From: Aquila chrysaetos chrysaetos
Taxonomy: Eukaryota; Chordata; Aves; Accipitriformes; Accipitridae
Length of the DNA: 64,000 nucleotides
Assembly: GCF_900496995.4 (NCBI RefSeq)
Contig: NC_044005.1
Coordinates: forward strand, 18,047,363 to 18,111,362
Direction: 5' to 3'
Shown here one piece after another: positions 13,401-26,500 of this stretch. Position 1 is the stretch's first letter. Every line of letters starts with the position of its first letter. Both the position numbers and the translations under genes were made by a program. The notes beneath the pieces were generated by a model. It saw nothing but the letters and a program-made list of their open reading frames with translations. It had not been told where the DNA came from and ran no database searches.

Positions 13401-16400
13401 TTGCTGAAGGGCAATCCCTACACTAGACTGCAGCTGCTCAGAGAGATATAGTATCGTAAAACGCAGACAGTGATTTGTGACAACAGAGAAATTTTTCATT
13501 TTTCCCAGCCAAAAAGCAGTCATTTTGCACTCTACCTTATGCAAAATGGAACCGCTGTTATGGAAAGTAACCTTTCCCTGTTTTCTAATAAATGGATACC
13601 AGGAACATCAGGGGTACAATATCAGGGAGGTATAAATAATGAAAGACAAGGAAAGCAGGAGGAATATTGTCCACAAAAAGAAGCACCCCGTCAGCTCCCA
13701 GAACATTTCCAAAGATTTATTTGGTAATGAAACCAGCAATGTTCATTTCAAACATTAGAACCCAGTTGTCAGCTTTTCAGGCCTAGATAACTCACAAGCT
13801 GTCCGATCTCCTTCCAAACACACATACACCCTCACAAAAGTGTCTTTTGCTGCAGCTGGACTTTAGCGGAGTCTTAAAACAAATGTTTAGAGTGAGAGAA
13901 ATGGCTATGCAATAATACAGCTTTCACTAAAATGATAGAAAAGAGAAATAAATAAGTAATATCAATGAAACAATGTGCATCTCTCTGTACAATTTAAGAT
14001 TTGGAGGAGTCTGGCAGAACAGAGGGAATTTTATCAACCATTCTTCCAGGTATGGAAGTGTTGCGAAGAGACCAGAGTTGATCACTAGCATGAGTAGCCA
14101 AGGCTTAGTAATAGCAGTCTGCAGGTGGAAATATTCTTTCAGCAGAATCTTTATTTTCCATGGAATTTCTCATGATCTTCAGGAACTGGATTTACTCATA
14201 GTTTGAAGGGATTTGCTATTATAAACCTAGTTTGTTTTCAGAATCAACAACATTAAAGACTGTCATTCTGCAAAGTCACTCTAAGGGCAAAGCTGACAAA
14301 AGGACTTCTGACAGAAAAGATTGTTCCAAGATTTTGAATACACCTGCTATTTTGTGCAATCTAGTGGCCACTGCATCCAGATACTTGCTAAGAAAAGCAG
14401 CACAGGTAAGTGCGTGTCCCACCTCTGTCACCAGGTAGGATTGCTTCAAACAGGGGTGGCCCACCGTGCCATATCCTGGACCAGAACCTGTTCTCTGTGC
14501 AGGGTCTCTACCAGTGCAAACAACTTGCTGGACCAAACTGGAGATGCTGTTAAATGTGTTTTGAGGGAAGAAGCGATAGATCTATCAAGAGTCTGGCAAG
14601 GCTTATTGTGTCAGCTGAATTGGCCTGGTGTCATCCCAGAACATCTAAGAACAAAACTGTCCCTGAACAATTTTTGTTGTTTAACTTTTGTGTGCCACCT
14701 TTAGGTCAGGTTTGGTTGAATACTACCAAGGATTTCTGGCATGGTAACCTCACTGGCTTGATGCAGATGCATTAGTCTCTTCCTTCTCTTCTTGCTATTA
14801 CTTTAGTCCATATCTATGCAAGCACACTGGTGAGAAACTACTTGAGACTGAAATAAAGCTCCTTTTCTTTCTAAGAATTAGTCATTAATTATCCAGTTAT
14901 GATTTCCTGGACCATTTAGGTAACCCAAGTTCCAGCTAATGGGCTAATTCATTTTATGTCAGTTCAGCTGTGTCACATTATGTCATTTTTGTTTCTTGAC
15001 TGGGTGAATGAAACCTTTAAAATGGGATATAGCAAGTAATGAATACCTTGTTCATACAGTAGAGTAATTCTTGGTTTTGTTTGTGACTAACTATGCAAAC
15101 AAGATTACATCCAGGCCAGTGCAGCCAGCCACCATGGGGTGAATGCAGCACGCCAGCTGCACAGGGAATAAGTGGAGTTTGAAAAAGTCATTGCGGACCT
15201 GGTCCAAATGCTCTGAATGAAACATCCCACTTTTACAAAGCTTTTGTAGGAAAAAAATTAACTGGCCCTACAACATGATCAGTGCTATTATCTGGTTTTT
15301 TTTTATTTAACAGTGACGTTTTAAAACCTTTTAAACACCTATTGTCACCACTGGACTGAGTCTAATTTTGTTATCTGAATGCCCTTTCCAGGGATAGCTG
15401 TTACCAAAAAATGAGTAAAAAAAAGAAAAACACAGTAAAACAATTTTAAATTGAACAAATTGGACAATTGAAAATTGAACAAATTAAGGAGGTTTTTTCC
15501 TAAAATTGCTTTTGTATTTTAACACACAAGTGTGCCCATCAATGACTCAGCATTATTTTTGCAACTGTAGTACACAGAAGCCTTAACTTACCAGGACCTC
15601 ATTGTCCTTTGCTTTAGTCATCTGTACAGCCTGAGCTTCAGTCATGAAAATCTATTTCTTCAACAATTATAAAGGAGGGGGGGGAATTTTCTAGAAATAG
15701 CTGAAAAAGTAACTAGTGTATGGATCAGGAACATGGATGAATCCAGCAGTGTTTGGGGGTTTTCACAAATATTTACAAATGCTGTTTGCAGTGTGCAGGC
15801 AGCCCTAATCACCAGTACAAAAGCCGTATCAGCCTGGTGTTTAGCAACTGTGGTGAGCATTAAGAGCCTGAATGCTTGTTGGCTCTAGAGAGATTGCTTG
15901 GTAGTGGGAATATTGATTTGCAGGCAGAAGATTTAGATAATCCATTTCCAAGAAGGCTTGTAGAAAAAATAAGTTCTGATTGCCGTGTATTTGACACAAA
16001 ACAAGGCTGCACTTTGTTTAGTTGCATCTGCGTTTTACACATCAGAAGCTGAATAGCTTTTCCTTAAAAAACTGCCATTTGCCAGACTTCACACTGTTCT
16101 GCTTCAGGTGGATTGAAGAAAGGCAAAAGGGTGTAGAAATTAATTTTATCAGTGCAACTGATACAGTTGGAAAATATACTGATACAGGTAAGCTTTCAAA
16201 CACAGAGATCATTCTTTGGGTCTGGAACAGGCATCAAGCTTCAAGCTGAGTTTAATTTAGTTATGATAATTCATTAAACAATGGTGCTGACTGATTACGT
16301 GCAAAGGCTGGTTGGTACCCATGGAGCAGGTGAATGGAGCAAGAGGAGACACGATGAAGTCCTGCAGCCCAGAAAGAAACAGCTAACCCTGGAGAAGCTT

Positions 16401-19400
16401 TGTGAGGGTAAGCGAGGAGATTATTATATACCACAAAACTGATATCTTTGCTAAGTTGGTAAAGTCTAGTCTCCAGCAGAGCTGTGATTTTTTTTACAGA
16501 GGTGAACTAACCCGTTGAGTACACATTATCTGCCGGTGACAAGGAAAATGGAACAGATCCTTCACAGTGTTATATCAAGCAGATTATATTAAGCATGTCT
16601 GGTCAATGAAATACATCCAAGCTGTCTGACATGTCTCTCAAATGCTGAGATGTTTATTTAAAACAAGATTGTGGGGCAGAATGAAAGACCAGTGGGAATA
16701 TATGTGGCTGATATTGATTCGGTTAGGAGCTTGCTATAAAGCTAAACACAATAAGCTTCCAGTGAGTTCAGCTGTCTGTCTCTGTGTCCCGGGCCCTTCA
16801 GTGCTTCTGTCCATTAGCAAGTCTCTTTTAGCTTGGGGTGAGTTGCTAGAAAGGCTTGAACTGCTCTGGGTCAGAGCTCCAAGTCCCTCCTCCTGATACT
16901 CCTCTGCTCTCCTGCACCAGCACTGCTTTCTCTATGGGTCCTTCTTCTCTTTGCATTTTCCTCTGTCATAGATTGATATTATTTCTATCATCATCCTGCT
17001 AACAGCTCTTATTTAGAAGTAGAGGAAAGTATGATCTCTCACCCGTATGTTTATCTTGCTGATGGGAATTATCTGAATAGAAAATGAGCACAAGCAACAC
17101 TCATTTACCATGAAAAAAAGCAAGCTGGAAAGCATCAGAGAGATGCAATGAATGAACTCCTCTTGCTAATGGCTGACTGGCCTTGTTATTAATATAGATA
17201 TAATGATGTTAAGCTTCTCTATTAAGTCAGCAGACCAGGGCTATTGGTTACACTTCATTTCTAAGAAACAGGCTCATTTTTCAATTACATTGTAATTCAC
17301 GGTGTCTTTAAGTGCCTGGAAAATGCAAGGAGTTCAAGAACATCTCACTGAGGATGCTGCAAAGCTTCACTCAAGCAAAAAGCTCAGTACAGAAAGACCA
17401 CATTCACTGGCTTGTGATACCCTTCTTCCCTGTTCCCAGATGAAGGGAAGAAAGTGATTACACCCATACAGATTGGGAACCAAAGTTCCTGGCAGATAAA
17501 ACTGAAAGTAAGTGAAGATCATCCTGAGGACATGACTAAAGTTGTCTGCTTAAAACCCTCTGCCAGAGCCCTCCAAACACTGCGTTACCTGGGTGTGGTC
17601 AGCAGTCACAGACTGGTGTGCAGCTGCAGCTTTGGAGTGAAGTGAAAGGTGTTAGAGCATCTTTATCTCTTCCTCATATGCCTCTGTGCCCCTGGTGCAA
17701 GCACTGGCTCCATTTTCAGTCCCTATCTATTGCTGGGGCATAGACCCACTGGAGTCCATCCTGGGGCTGCTGGCCACCAAGAGAGAGCAGGACAGCAGCA
17801 CCCTCATGTCCCTCGAGTTTCTGGGTGTTCTGGGTAATAATAGTGTTACCCCAAGGATGCTCTTGGACAGTGATGAAAGCAAAACGCAGCCCATGCTGTT
17901 TGCATCTGGATCACTGTACATACACACTGTACATATGTGAGCACCCAGCCTTGCCCAGGTCTCAGCAGCGCTGTTGCCTTCCCCTGCTGTGCACACAGCT
18001 GCGGGGGGGCTCGCTTCCAGGTACAGCCTGTCTCATGAGGACCGTTCAGGAGGGAAGCAGAGTCTTCTTCCCTCTTGGCGTCCTTGTTTTTGTCTGTTCA
18101 ATTTAGTGGTGTTTTGACGTCTAGGAGCTGGGAGTCCCAGGGGATGCTGTATTCTCTCAGTTGGAAATCTTGTGTGAAGGAGATGGTTAATGGTTGCCCA
18201 GGAGGGTGAAGCATGAGAGTGGAGGGAACAGTTGGCTCCGACTTAAGCGGCAAAGACAAATGTAATGGTAGTTGGCAGGAGGAGAGCATTTCCCTTGCCA
18301 GCACCCTGCCTTTGCCATTGCTTGGGGGCACCAGACCACACACGAAGCCCCACTGGGCCACCTCAGACCTCTTGGATATGCGTATTACTGGGGTATTGAG
18401 GGATGCCCTCCTCTCACTATTGCTGGCAGAGGAGCCTGGCCCAGCTCTTCACAGCTACTGCCTTACCCTCATTTAATTTCAGTAGCAGCAGCTTCCCACG
18501 TACCTTTCCTCTTTTCTCTCAGCTGAAACCCAGGTCACATTAAGCTGCTGCAAACCCTTTAGGTGCCTTTGGGGTCCTAGCATCTAGGGCAACACCCAGA
18601 AAAGTCTTCTGCCTCTCCTGATCCTTGCGATACCAATTCACCTCTCCTTCATGCAGCAAAATCAATGTCCCATCTTGCTGCCCTTTGGCTACTTTGGGGA
18701 CCTTCATCTGGCAGAGCTAAAACACTTGTAAAGGTGCCCTGGTCATGGGTTGCCATATTCTCTCTCAAACAGGAGGTCCCTGGTGCTCTCTGGTTATCAT
18801 GGGTTGTCTGGTTCAAGCCAGCCTAAGGTAAAACACAAATAAAATAATTTATTCACACCTTCAAAATACACAACAAATTTACAGTGTTTGCAAAAGATGT
18901 AGGAGATAAGATAAAGTTAATTTCCTACCTAATTTAGTTATGCTAATATTAAATCAAGGTCTCTTTCTCTAGTATTAGTCTAGAGATAGCAATCAATCTC
19001 TAACACCAATCGTCCTGGCAAGGTGGCCTTAAGGGATGACACTCCCACAGATGCCTCCTGCCTGAGCCCAAGCCCTTTGCCATCATTTCCCACATGCTGC
19101 AGCTGTTTGGCCATGGTATAGGTGGGAACTGACACACCAGAGAGCAGCCAGTGGCCGAATGCATGGCAAGGGCTGCTGCTCTGCAGCCCAAATAGGAACA
19201 TTTTCAGGGCAATTGACAGGTTTCCACAGCTCAACATTTACATTTTAACACCTGGGGCTCTTAGAAATATTGTAGATCAACTGTGGTAGCTTGAAGCGAC
19301 AGAAAATGGACATAAGCAGGAAAGGTTATTAAGGAATATGATCTGTAGGCTAAGTCAGGGCAGGGCAGGGCAGCATACACACCTCTCTACCAGGGCTTGC

Positions 19401-22400
19401 ACGAGCGCTGCAGTTTGGCTTCAGTCCGATGTGACAGATGTTTGTGGCTGCTGGTCACCTCTCCCCAGTGTCCATTTGGGCTGGAGGAGGCTGCTCAGGT
19501 GTGGAGCCCTGGGTGCTTTAGGTCAGGAGAGCTAATGATCTCCAAGCTCTCCCTAATGCACACACTGCATTTGGATTTCCCATTTGGAATCCATTTGGAT
19601 TTGGATTTTCTTTCTGCACAGCTTCAGGCAACAGCGTTGGAGCAGGACAAGCTCTCGGCTGGACACAGGCTGCAGTGGCTCCAGCGCTAGACCCGACACC
19701 TGGCCACCACGGACCCTGCCCAGCTCCCAGCCCATAGCCCAGCAGCCTGCTAGACTTCAGGAGGGAAAAAATGTGTGGGGCAGAGAAACTGCTCACACTT
19801 CACACGTGGGGAGCAGCTGTGTGAGATCAGTTCATCTGCATGAAATTCAGATCCCCGTAATGCTGCCAAGGTCAGGGAGACCTGCTTGGCTGCCTTGGGC
19901 TGAGCAAGGGACAGTCAGGCAAATGAAAGCTGCCTCTGGGCACAGCTGAGTGCTGTACCTACTCTTTGCAAGATATAAACCAATACTAATAATACAACTA
20001 ATAATATGCAAGGAGACAGTGTGTGCTTTCTCTTGCTGAGGCAGATCCACCCATTCTTCTGCTTGTGAGGTCTCCCGTGCATGGCTGCACATCACCTGCT
20101 CCTCCAAGACACACACAGCCCCCGAGAGGGGAGAAGTTGCTTTTGCCTCCCATCCAGGAAACAACAAAGATCTATTCCCTACTTCCCACTGGGATAAGCC
20201 GTCTTCCAACAGCCTATTGGAGGTGCTGAGCAATAGGGAATATACCTCCTTAGAAACAGGGAATGGCCCCATGGTGGTAGGGAAAAAGTGAGCTCCGGTG
20301 GTTGAGCTGAGCTGCTCTGTGGAAAGCCCCAGCACTCAGAGTCCAAGGAGCAGAAAACAACCACTTTTTCTCTAATTCCCTTTTTCTGAGTCTCCTGAGT
20401 CCCACCCCACTTGCACAAGTAGGCTTTATCCTTATACTTGCCCCTATCTGTCCAAGACAGCCATGTCCTTTCTAAAGCTAAAGCTGTGGTTACTCCCCAA
20501 CAATGCAGGAGGAAGAGACTGAACTTTGAGAAACTGTTGGACAAGCCGCAAGTTTAAACTTGAAGTTGATCCAGTTGCACAGCATGTCCATCAAATACTT
20601 GTTCTTTGCAAACATCCACTGCAAGTAGAAAAATCAAATATCTGCTCTACGCTATTTGGGAGACCCAAGTGGTGGGTCTTCATCAGCCCTTGGCTGCTGA
20701 TCAAAGGGAGTTCGGTTTCTCTCTGACTCTTTCTTGCTCACTTTTTATTGCTCCAGCGAGACAGCTCAGCTCTTGCCAGCATGGCAGTAGTGATTTACTG
20801 CTCGCATTGTGGGTAGGGACAGGGCGTGAGGTATGTCCCTTATTCCCCCATCTCTTGGTCTTTCATCTCCACTGACTTGCACTGCACTGTGGACGTGAGC
20901 ATGCCTTTGCCTGGTGTCCAGCTCAGCGGGACTTGTGGTAAGAGACCTGGTCCCCAGAGGTGGGGGCTGTTGGTCAGCCAGCGATCCCCTTTCATTCGGG
21001 GGTGTGGGGGTGTCTGTGATAACACTGAGCATCTCTCAGCGCAAAGTGCTGGCTGCAAAGAACAGCCAGAGACATTTCACCTCCCTGATTAGGAAGAAAC
21101 AGCCTTTTGAATTTGAGAGTGACTGATACGCATGACCTTTTCTTCTTAGAAGTGAAGAACTGTCTTTAAAACACGCTCTGGCTGCGTCTGGGGATGTGCA
21201 GCGAGCTGAGCTGCTCTTGAAAACAGGACTTGAAAGGACTTCACTTCCCAGGGTCTTGGTCTGGGACCAAGAACTTACCCTGCAAAGGGAGGGGAGTTGG
21301 GGATTTGCTCAGTCAGGGTCAGAAATAACACATGAGGGATCATGGGTAGGCAGTTGCACTTTCTATCTTGCTCAGGTGTGCCCAACACCAGGGCACCCCG
21401 CACCACAGGCTGGTGATGGCAGGAGGGATGGCTGGCTGGAGGAGACCCACCAGAGCCCAAGTGCAGCTCCTTCCCCAGTGCCAGCCAGGTGACGATAGCA
21501 TGTATCTTGTTGTCCTCCCAGCATGCCTTCTGCTGCCATTTTGTGGTGGCAATGTTTCACCCACCGGGAGGGTTTGAGAACTGCCGCCAGCTTATCCCAT
21601 GAATGGACTGAAACCCCCATAACCGCCACAAGGGTTTGGAAAGTTGAAGCCAAGTTTTGCATTCCCACCAAACTGTTGCAGTCTGCAACCTGTGCCCTGC
21701 ATGAGGAGGAACCCGTGTGCTCGGTTGCTTCCTTAGCACAGATGAAAAATGAGATGAAGATGTAAGATCTCTGTGAACAAAATTATAAAGACAACATGCA
21801 CAATGAGCAAGGGAGTGGAGATGTTTTAATCATAGCTACAGGGCTCACTCTTAGTTTCCTACATACCGGTACATAAACAAATGTCTGACAGAGTGGGGTC
21901 TGATTCTGGTTCCTTGTAGGAAATAGCAATGCCAGGATTGTTGCCTGCAGCCTTATCAAAATTACAGCAAGATACAATTTTTATCAAATGATTAAAAAAA
22001 ACCCAACCAAACAAAAAAATCAAACCAAGGAGTCAGAGAAGATGATTATAGTAATCTTATGATTGTAGTGAACCTCTTAAGCTTCAAAATTATGATGCTA
22101 TAGAAAGGTTATTATTTTCTGTGCAACATAAAAATGTCTGCTCATTGCCACAGCATTATTATAATCATTATCACTAGTAATGCCTAAACCAAGGCAGAGT
22201 TTGTTTCCTGTCTACATAGTGGAGGGGAAGTCCTGAGAATTGCAGATCTGCAGCTGAGAGTTAAATCAGGCTGAAGATATTTTTACAGCTTTTGGCTTCT
22301 TTTAGTGTACCTCCTTTTGCGTGGATGCTCTTTTCAAGCTGGAGCTCTGCAGCTGTAAGTAGGCACTAGGAAAAATCCAAGGAAACTTTCTCAAATACGC

Positions 22401-22905
22401 ACATTAGCAACTAGTCCTGAGGCTCATCTGAGGCTGTTGTACCTACTTAGGCAGTGTTTGAAGAGCTTTCAGATCATAATGAATTCATGCACCCTACTTC
22501 ATTTAAATACACAGAGACGCCATTTTTCAGGGCATAATCCTGAGCTATCCCATTTTGTTTTGCACATCAAACAGGAAGGTATTCAGGATCAGTCCGACCC
22601 CATTCACACTGCCATTATGAGAGAATAAAAAACCCCTACTTCAATGAACTCACACAGGGGTGACACCTCAGGATGGACTGTTCGGTGCAGTGAGCAGAAT
22701 CCGAGGGATTAATCCAGAGAATCTGGTGCCCAGCCAGACTGGGGGGGAGCACAGCAAAGGGGCAGTGCATGGCTGTGCCTGTGAGCCCCCCACCCCAGTC
22801 TGTGCCGCAGCTCCCCAAGGCTCCCAGCCCTGTGGCAGTGCAGGGGGGCTTTCTGAGCTGCGTCTCTCACTCCCTTCATTCATCCGTCCACCAACCTTAT
22901 GCAAA
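10436..22905. other. Intergenic sequence, no gene recognised
   Basis: About 12.5 kb of mostly AT-rich DNA with no exon I can support. It has a 15-bp perfect palindrome AATTACATTGTAATT at 17,283-17,297 and a possible, weakly supported degraded LTR from 18,805 (listed separately). GC content rises from about 17.6 to 22.9 kb, which lengthens random open frames but yields no recognisable protein. Confidence 0.55.
18805..19240 (-). mobile_element. Possible degraded LTR fragment (low support)
   Basis: The segment begins TGTCTGGTTCAAGCC. It has a minus-strand AATAAA signal (read as TTTATT at 18,848-18,853) about 45 bp in, which is the arrangement expected for the U5/R end of an LTR lying in reverse. 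No matching CA terminus or target-site duplication was found on the right, so the boundary is arbitrary. It does not align obviously with the two clear LTRs beyond their shared TGTC start. Confidence 0.2.
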
Positions 22906-22910
22906 CAGAG
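22906..22910. repeat. Target-site duplication, left copy (CAGAG)
   Basis: CAGAG lies immediately before the LTR start and is repeated exactly after its end (23,509-23,513). A 5-bp duplication is usual for ERVL-type and some other retroviral-like elements. Confidence 0.85.
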
Positions 22911-23508
22911 TGTCCTGGTTTTGGCTGGGATAGAGTTAATTTTCTTCCTAGTAGCTGGTATAGTGCTATGTTTTGGATTCAGTATGAGAAGAATGTTGAT
23001 AACACACTGATGTTTTCAGATGTTGCTAAGTAGTGTTTAGACTAAGTCAAGGATTTTTCAGCTTCTGATGCCCAGCCAGCAAGAAGGCTGGAGGGACACA
23101 AGAAGTTGGGAGGGGACACAGCCAGGACAGCTGACCCAAACTGGCCAACGGGGTATTCCATACCATGTGACGTCATGTCTAGTATATAGACTGGGGGCAG
23201 TTGACCGGGGGTGGCAGATCCCTGCTCAGGAACTAACTGGGCATTGGTCAGCAAGTGGTGAGCAACTGCATTGTGCATCACTTGTTTTGTATATTCCAAT
23301 TCTTTTATTATTATTATTGTCATTTTAGTATTGTTATTATTATCATTATTATTTTCTTCCTTTCTGTCCTATTAAACTGTTCTTATCTCAACCCACGAGT
23401 TTTGGGGGGTTTTTTCCTGATTCTCTCCCCCATCCCACCGGGTGGAGGGGAGTGAGTGAGTGAGCGGCTGTGTGGTACTTAGTTGCTGGCTGGAGTTAAA
23501 CCACAACA
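22911..23508 (+). mobile_element. Solo LTR of an avian endogenous retrovirus (ERVL-like), 598 bp
   Basis: A 598-bp element starts TGTCCTGG, ends CCACAACA and is flanked by perfect CAGAG duplications, so it is a complete solo LTR left by recombination between two LTRs. Visible signals, in order, are a CRE palindrome TGACGTCA (23,168-23,175), a TATATA box (23,183-23,188), an ATT-rich stretch (about 23,306-23,352), an ATTAAA poly(A) signal (23,371-23,376), a T/G-rich segment and a GAGT repeat. No viral gene is present. Assignment to an ERVL-like family rests on the 5-bp duplication and on recall that this LTR is common in birds. A second copy lies at 46,018-46,597 in reverse. Confidence 0.92.
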
Positions 23509-23513
23509 CAGAG
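23509..23513. repeat. Target-site duplication, right copy (CAGAG)
   Basis: Exact repeat of the 5 bp at 22,906-22,910. It confirms both LTR edges. Confidence 0.85.
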
Positions 23514-26500
23514 GAAGGAATGACAGACTGCTTAGTACAGATAATATAGATAATATAAGGGCTTTTCACAAGATGGGGGGTGAGGGGAGGACTTTTGCAA
23601 GCATGGAGGAGGGTGTGTGTATTGATAGACACATCAGTTGCTGAGATTCACAGCAAATAAAGGTTCTTACTTCCAACAGGCTTCCCATCTGGCTACTTTT
23701 CAATATAAATAAGACTTTCAGCTCCATCACATTCTTGTCCCAGTGGTGGACCTTAACATGCCCCCCATACCGCTTTTGGGCACACAGTGCTCTGTGGCTT
23801 ACACGGCAAGAAAACTGTCCCTGCCTGTGCAGAGGAGCCTTATGTGAAGGCAGAAAGTTACACACTATATACACACTCTGTGTTTACTTAGACCTAGACC
23901 TAAGCTTTTTATTTCCCTTCAGTTAATACAAGGACACCTCCACAAGCATGGGGTGATGCATGCTCCTGGCTTGCGACACAGGGCGCTCTGCAATATAGAA
24001 CCTGTCTCCCCATGGCAGCCTATAAAGGTGCACGGAGTTTCCTGTAATGCCAATGGCAGGGGCTCGGTTTGGCGCAAGAAGCTCTGACCACTAGTTATAT
24101 GACCCCAAAGATCTTCTCTCCTCCCTTTACATCTGAACCTGGCCCAAACCAGACCTCTCCCCAGTAGGGAAAGTCCTAAAAAAATGAAAGATACCCAGGG
24201 AGAAGAGATACCTGGTCCAGAGGAGTTGCAGGTGGCCGTGGTGTATAGCAGAGAGCTGTCTGCAGACGTACAACGAGCCCTGGACTGGCCTAACACTTCT
24301 CCCATCACTGGCAGGGAGTGATGGGGGTTGATGGTGCCTGGTCCACCCTCAGTACCAGGTGCCAAGCTCCCTGCCTCCAAAATGCTTTTGATGCTCAAAG
24401 TGCCCCTCCCCAGACCTTAGTGCTGTGACAACTGCAGACACTTCAGACCCACTAATGCCTCTTCACATCTGCTGTGGCTGCTCCAGTATGTGCCAGCACA
24501 CCCCAGCCCATGGCGCCCTCCTTTCCAGGACCCTGTCTCCAGCGTGCTAGCCCTGCTCCTGCCTCAGCCAGGCTTGCCAGTTGCCAGTCTGGGGTCACAA
24601 GCTCTGTTCTGGGGTGCTTCAGAAAAGGGAAAAGGGAGAAAGCCTGCTGCAGGCTGGGCCAGAGGTACCTGAGGAGGTCCAGCAGGCACCTCACTGGCTT
24701 TTTGTGGCCCTCTCTGTGCAGCAGCTAATCCACAATGCAGATAAAGTAGTTGTGGGTGATGGAGAGCTGACAGTACTGCCCTGTCTTGTGCCAGGGGGAT
24801 CATGGATGGTGAACTGGCTGGAAGAGGTGGATCTAGAGCAGCATCAGCAGGGCCCGTACATACTGCTGTCAGCGAGACCGCTTCCGATCACGCACGGCCT
24901 GCGGCTGTTTTGCAAGAGTAAGCACAATGGATGCAGCCTGGCGCATGAATCACAGAATATGCCTTCCCATGTAATTTTATCAGCTGTAAATCATGAGTCA
25001 CAACCAGGTGTGCCAAGTTTCAAGGTCTGTGCAAGCCCACAGACAGCATCCACACCTGGAAGACCCAGGCTTTGGAGCATTTTGAACACAGTCTCTAAGC
25101 CACGTTTTCATAGCTTGGTCTTTTACCCTCGGCAACCTGCTTGAAGAGGTCATCTCAAGCACAGCGGATCTCTCTCCCTACATGTGCCCTATTGCTCTTC
25201 TTTTGAGCTAGCAGCATCCGAGCCTTCCCAACACTTTTCAACACCCTTTTTCCCATCACCAGGATGAAGGATGGGAAGAAGGGAGTGCTGTTAAGGGAGT
25301 GACGTTAAGCAAAACATGCATATCTCAAACTCAGGCAGACTAAAGTCACCATGCACTTCAGGTACCACTGTCCATCTCACAGGTGGACGGATCGAGATGA
25401 AGCCTTGCCTGTGCAGTTGAGGCTGACACCTGCCCTGTGATGTGAAGGGGGAACAAGGCCAGGAGATGTCCTACGGCAGCGGCACTAGGAGCTGGCAAAG
25501 CAGCAGCAAAACTGGCTCGCACAGAGGTCTGCATGGTGGCAAGCTTGCCCCAGCAAGCTGGTTAAAGCCACCTTGGGTACCCCTACACTACAGGGCGGGC
25601 ATGCCAGGATCCTTCAGCCTCTTTCGAAAGTGTAGTGGCCTCAGCTTGCCCCCAGTCCATGCTCTGGTTGTGTCCTATCTAAAGGAGAAAGTCCTTTCAC
25701 AACCCCCCGCTCCCCTCCCTGCCACTGCCCCTTGCCTATAATTAAATAATAATGGACTAATGGAATATGGCATGATGGTAAGTGCTTAAAAGATTTATCT
25801 TTCTGTCTTCATTTAAGACATTTTAGTATCAGCCAGCAGTTTTCCAGCCATCATGGTAATTTATTTAAATGATTTATGTGGAAAAACAAGACATTCCACA
25901 ATACCTCTAAGACGGCTCCTGGAGCGTGGCTGTTGCTGGCTAACACTGACTCTGGGAGTCGAGGTACTCATTTACACCTTGTACTTCACATCTCTGCAGG
26001 GGGGTGATTACCCCTGATAACAACACCCCTTGCCAGGGATTTTAAGCATTTCTGCTTGAACAAATACGAAGCTGCATGGACTAATTTAAAAAGCACAGTG
26101 CACAGGAACAACATGGAAAAGAATTATTTCAACACTGCTCAATGCTGCAAAATGAAATGACAAGAAAAGAAACAAACCCCAGAAAGAGATTTCCCCAAAG
26201 TAAAACCAAACATATTTAGGGACTTTAGAACAGAAACTGGGGCGAATGGGGGCCTGATTGATCCGTGGGAATAGTCAGACACTAGACACTACCCCATTAA
26301 AACTTTCAGAAGCATTGACTGAGAGCAGCTGCAGAAAGTACATTTTTGTTCCATAAAACAGTGGCGAGCCATTCTACAAAAACAAACAACCAATTTAAAG
26401 GATTACCATTGCCTCTAGAACTGCCTGGTTTATCCATTTGCAAAGAAATGTTGCCAGTTAAACAAGACTGCAGTGTACTAAAGGCTGGCTTATGCCATTT

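Noticed and set aside
22911..23508. Possibility that the + strand LTR belongs to a full provirus
   Set aside because: Perfect CAGAG duplications lie on both sides of this single LTR, and no gag, pol or env-like sequence adjoins it.
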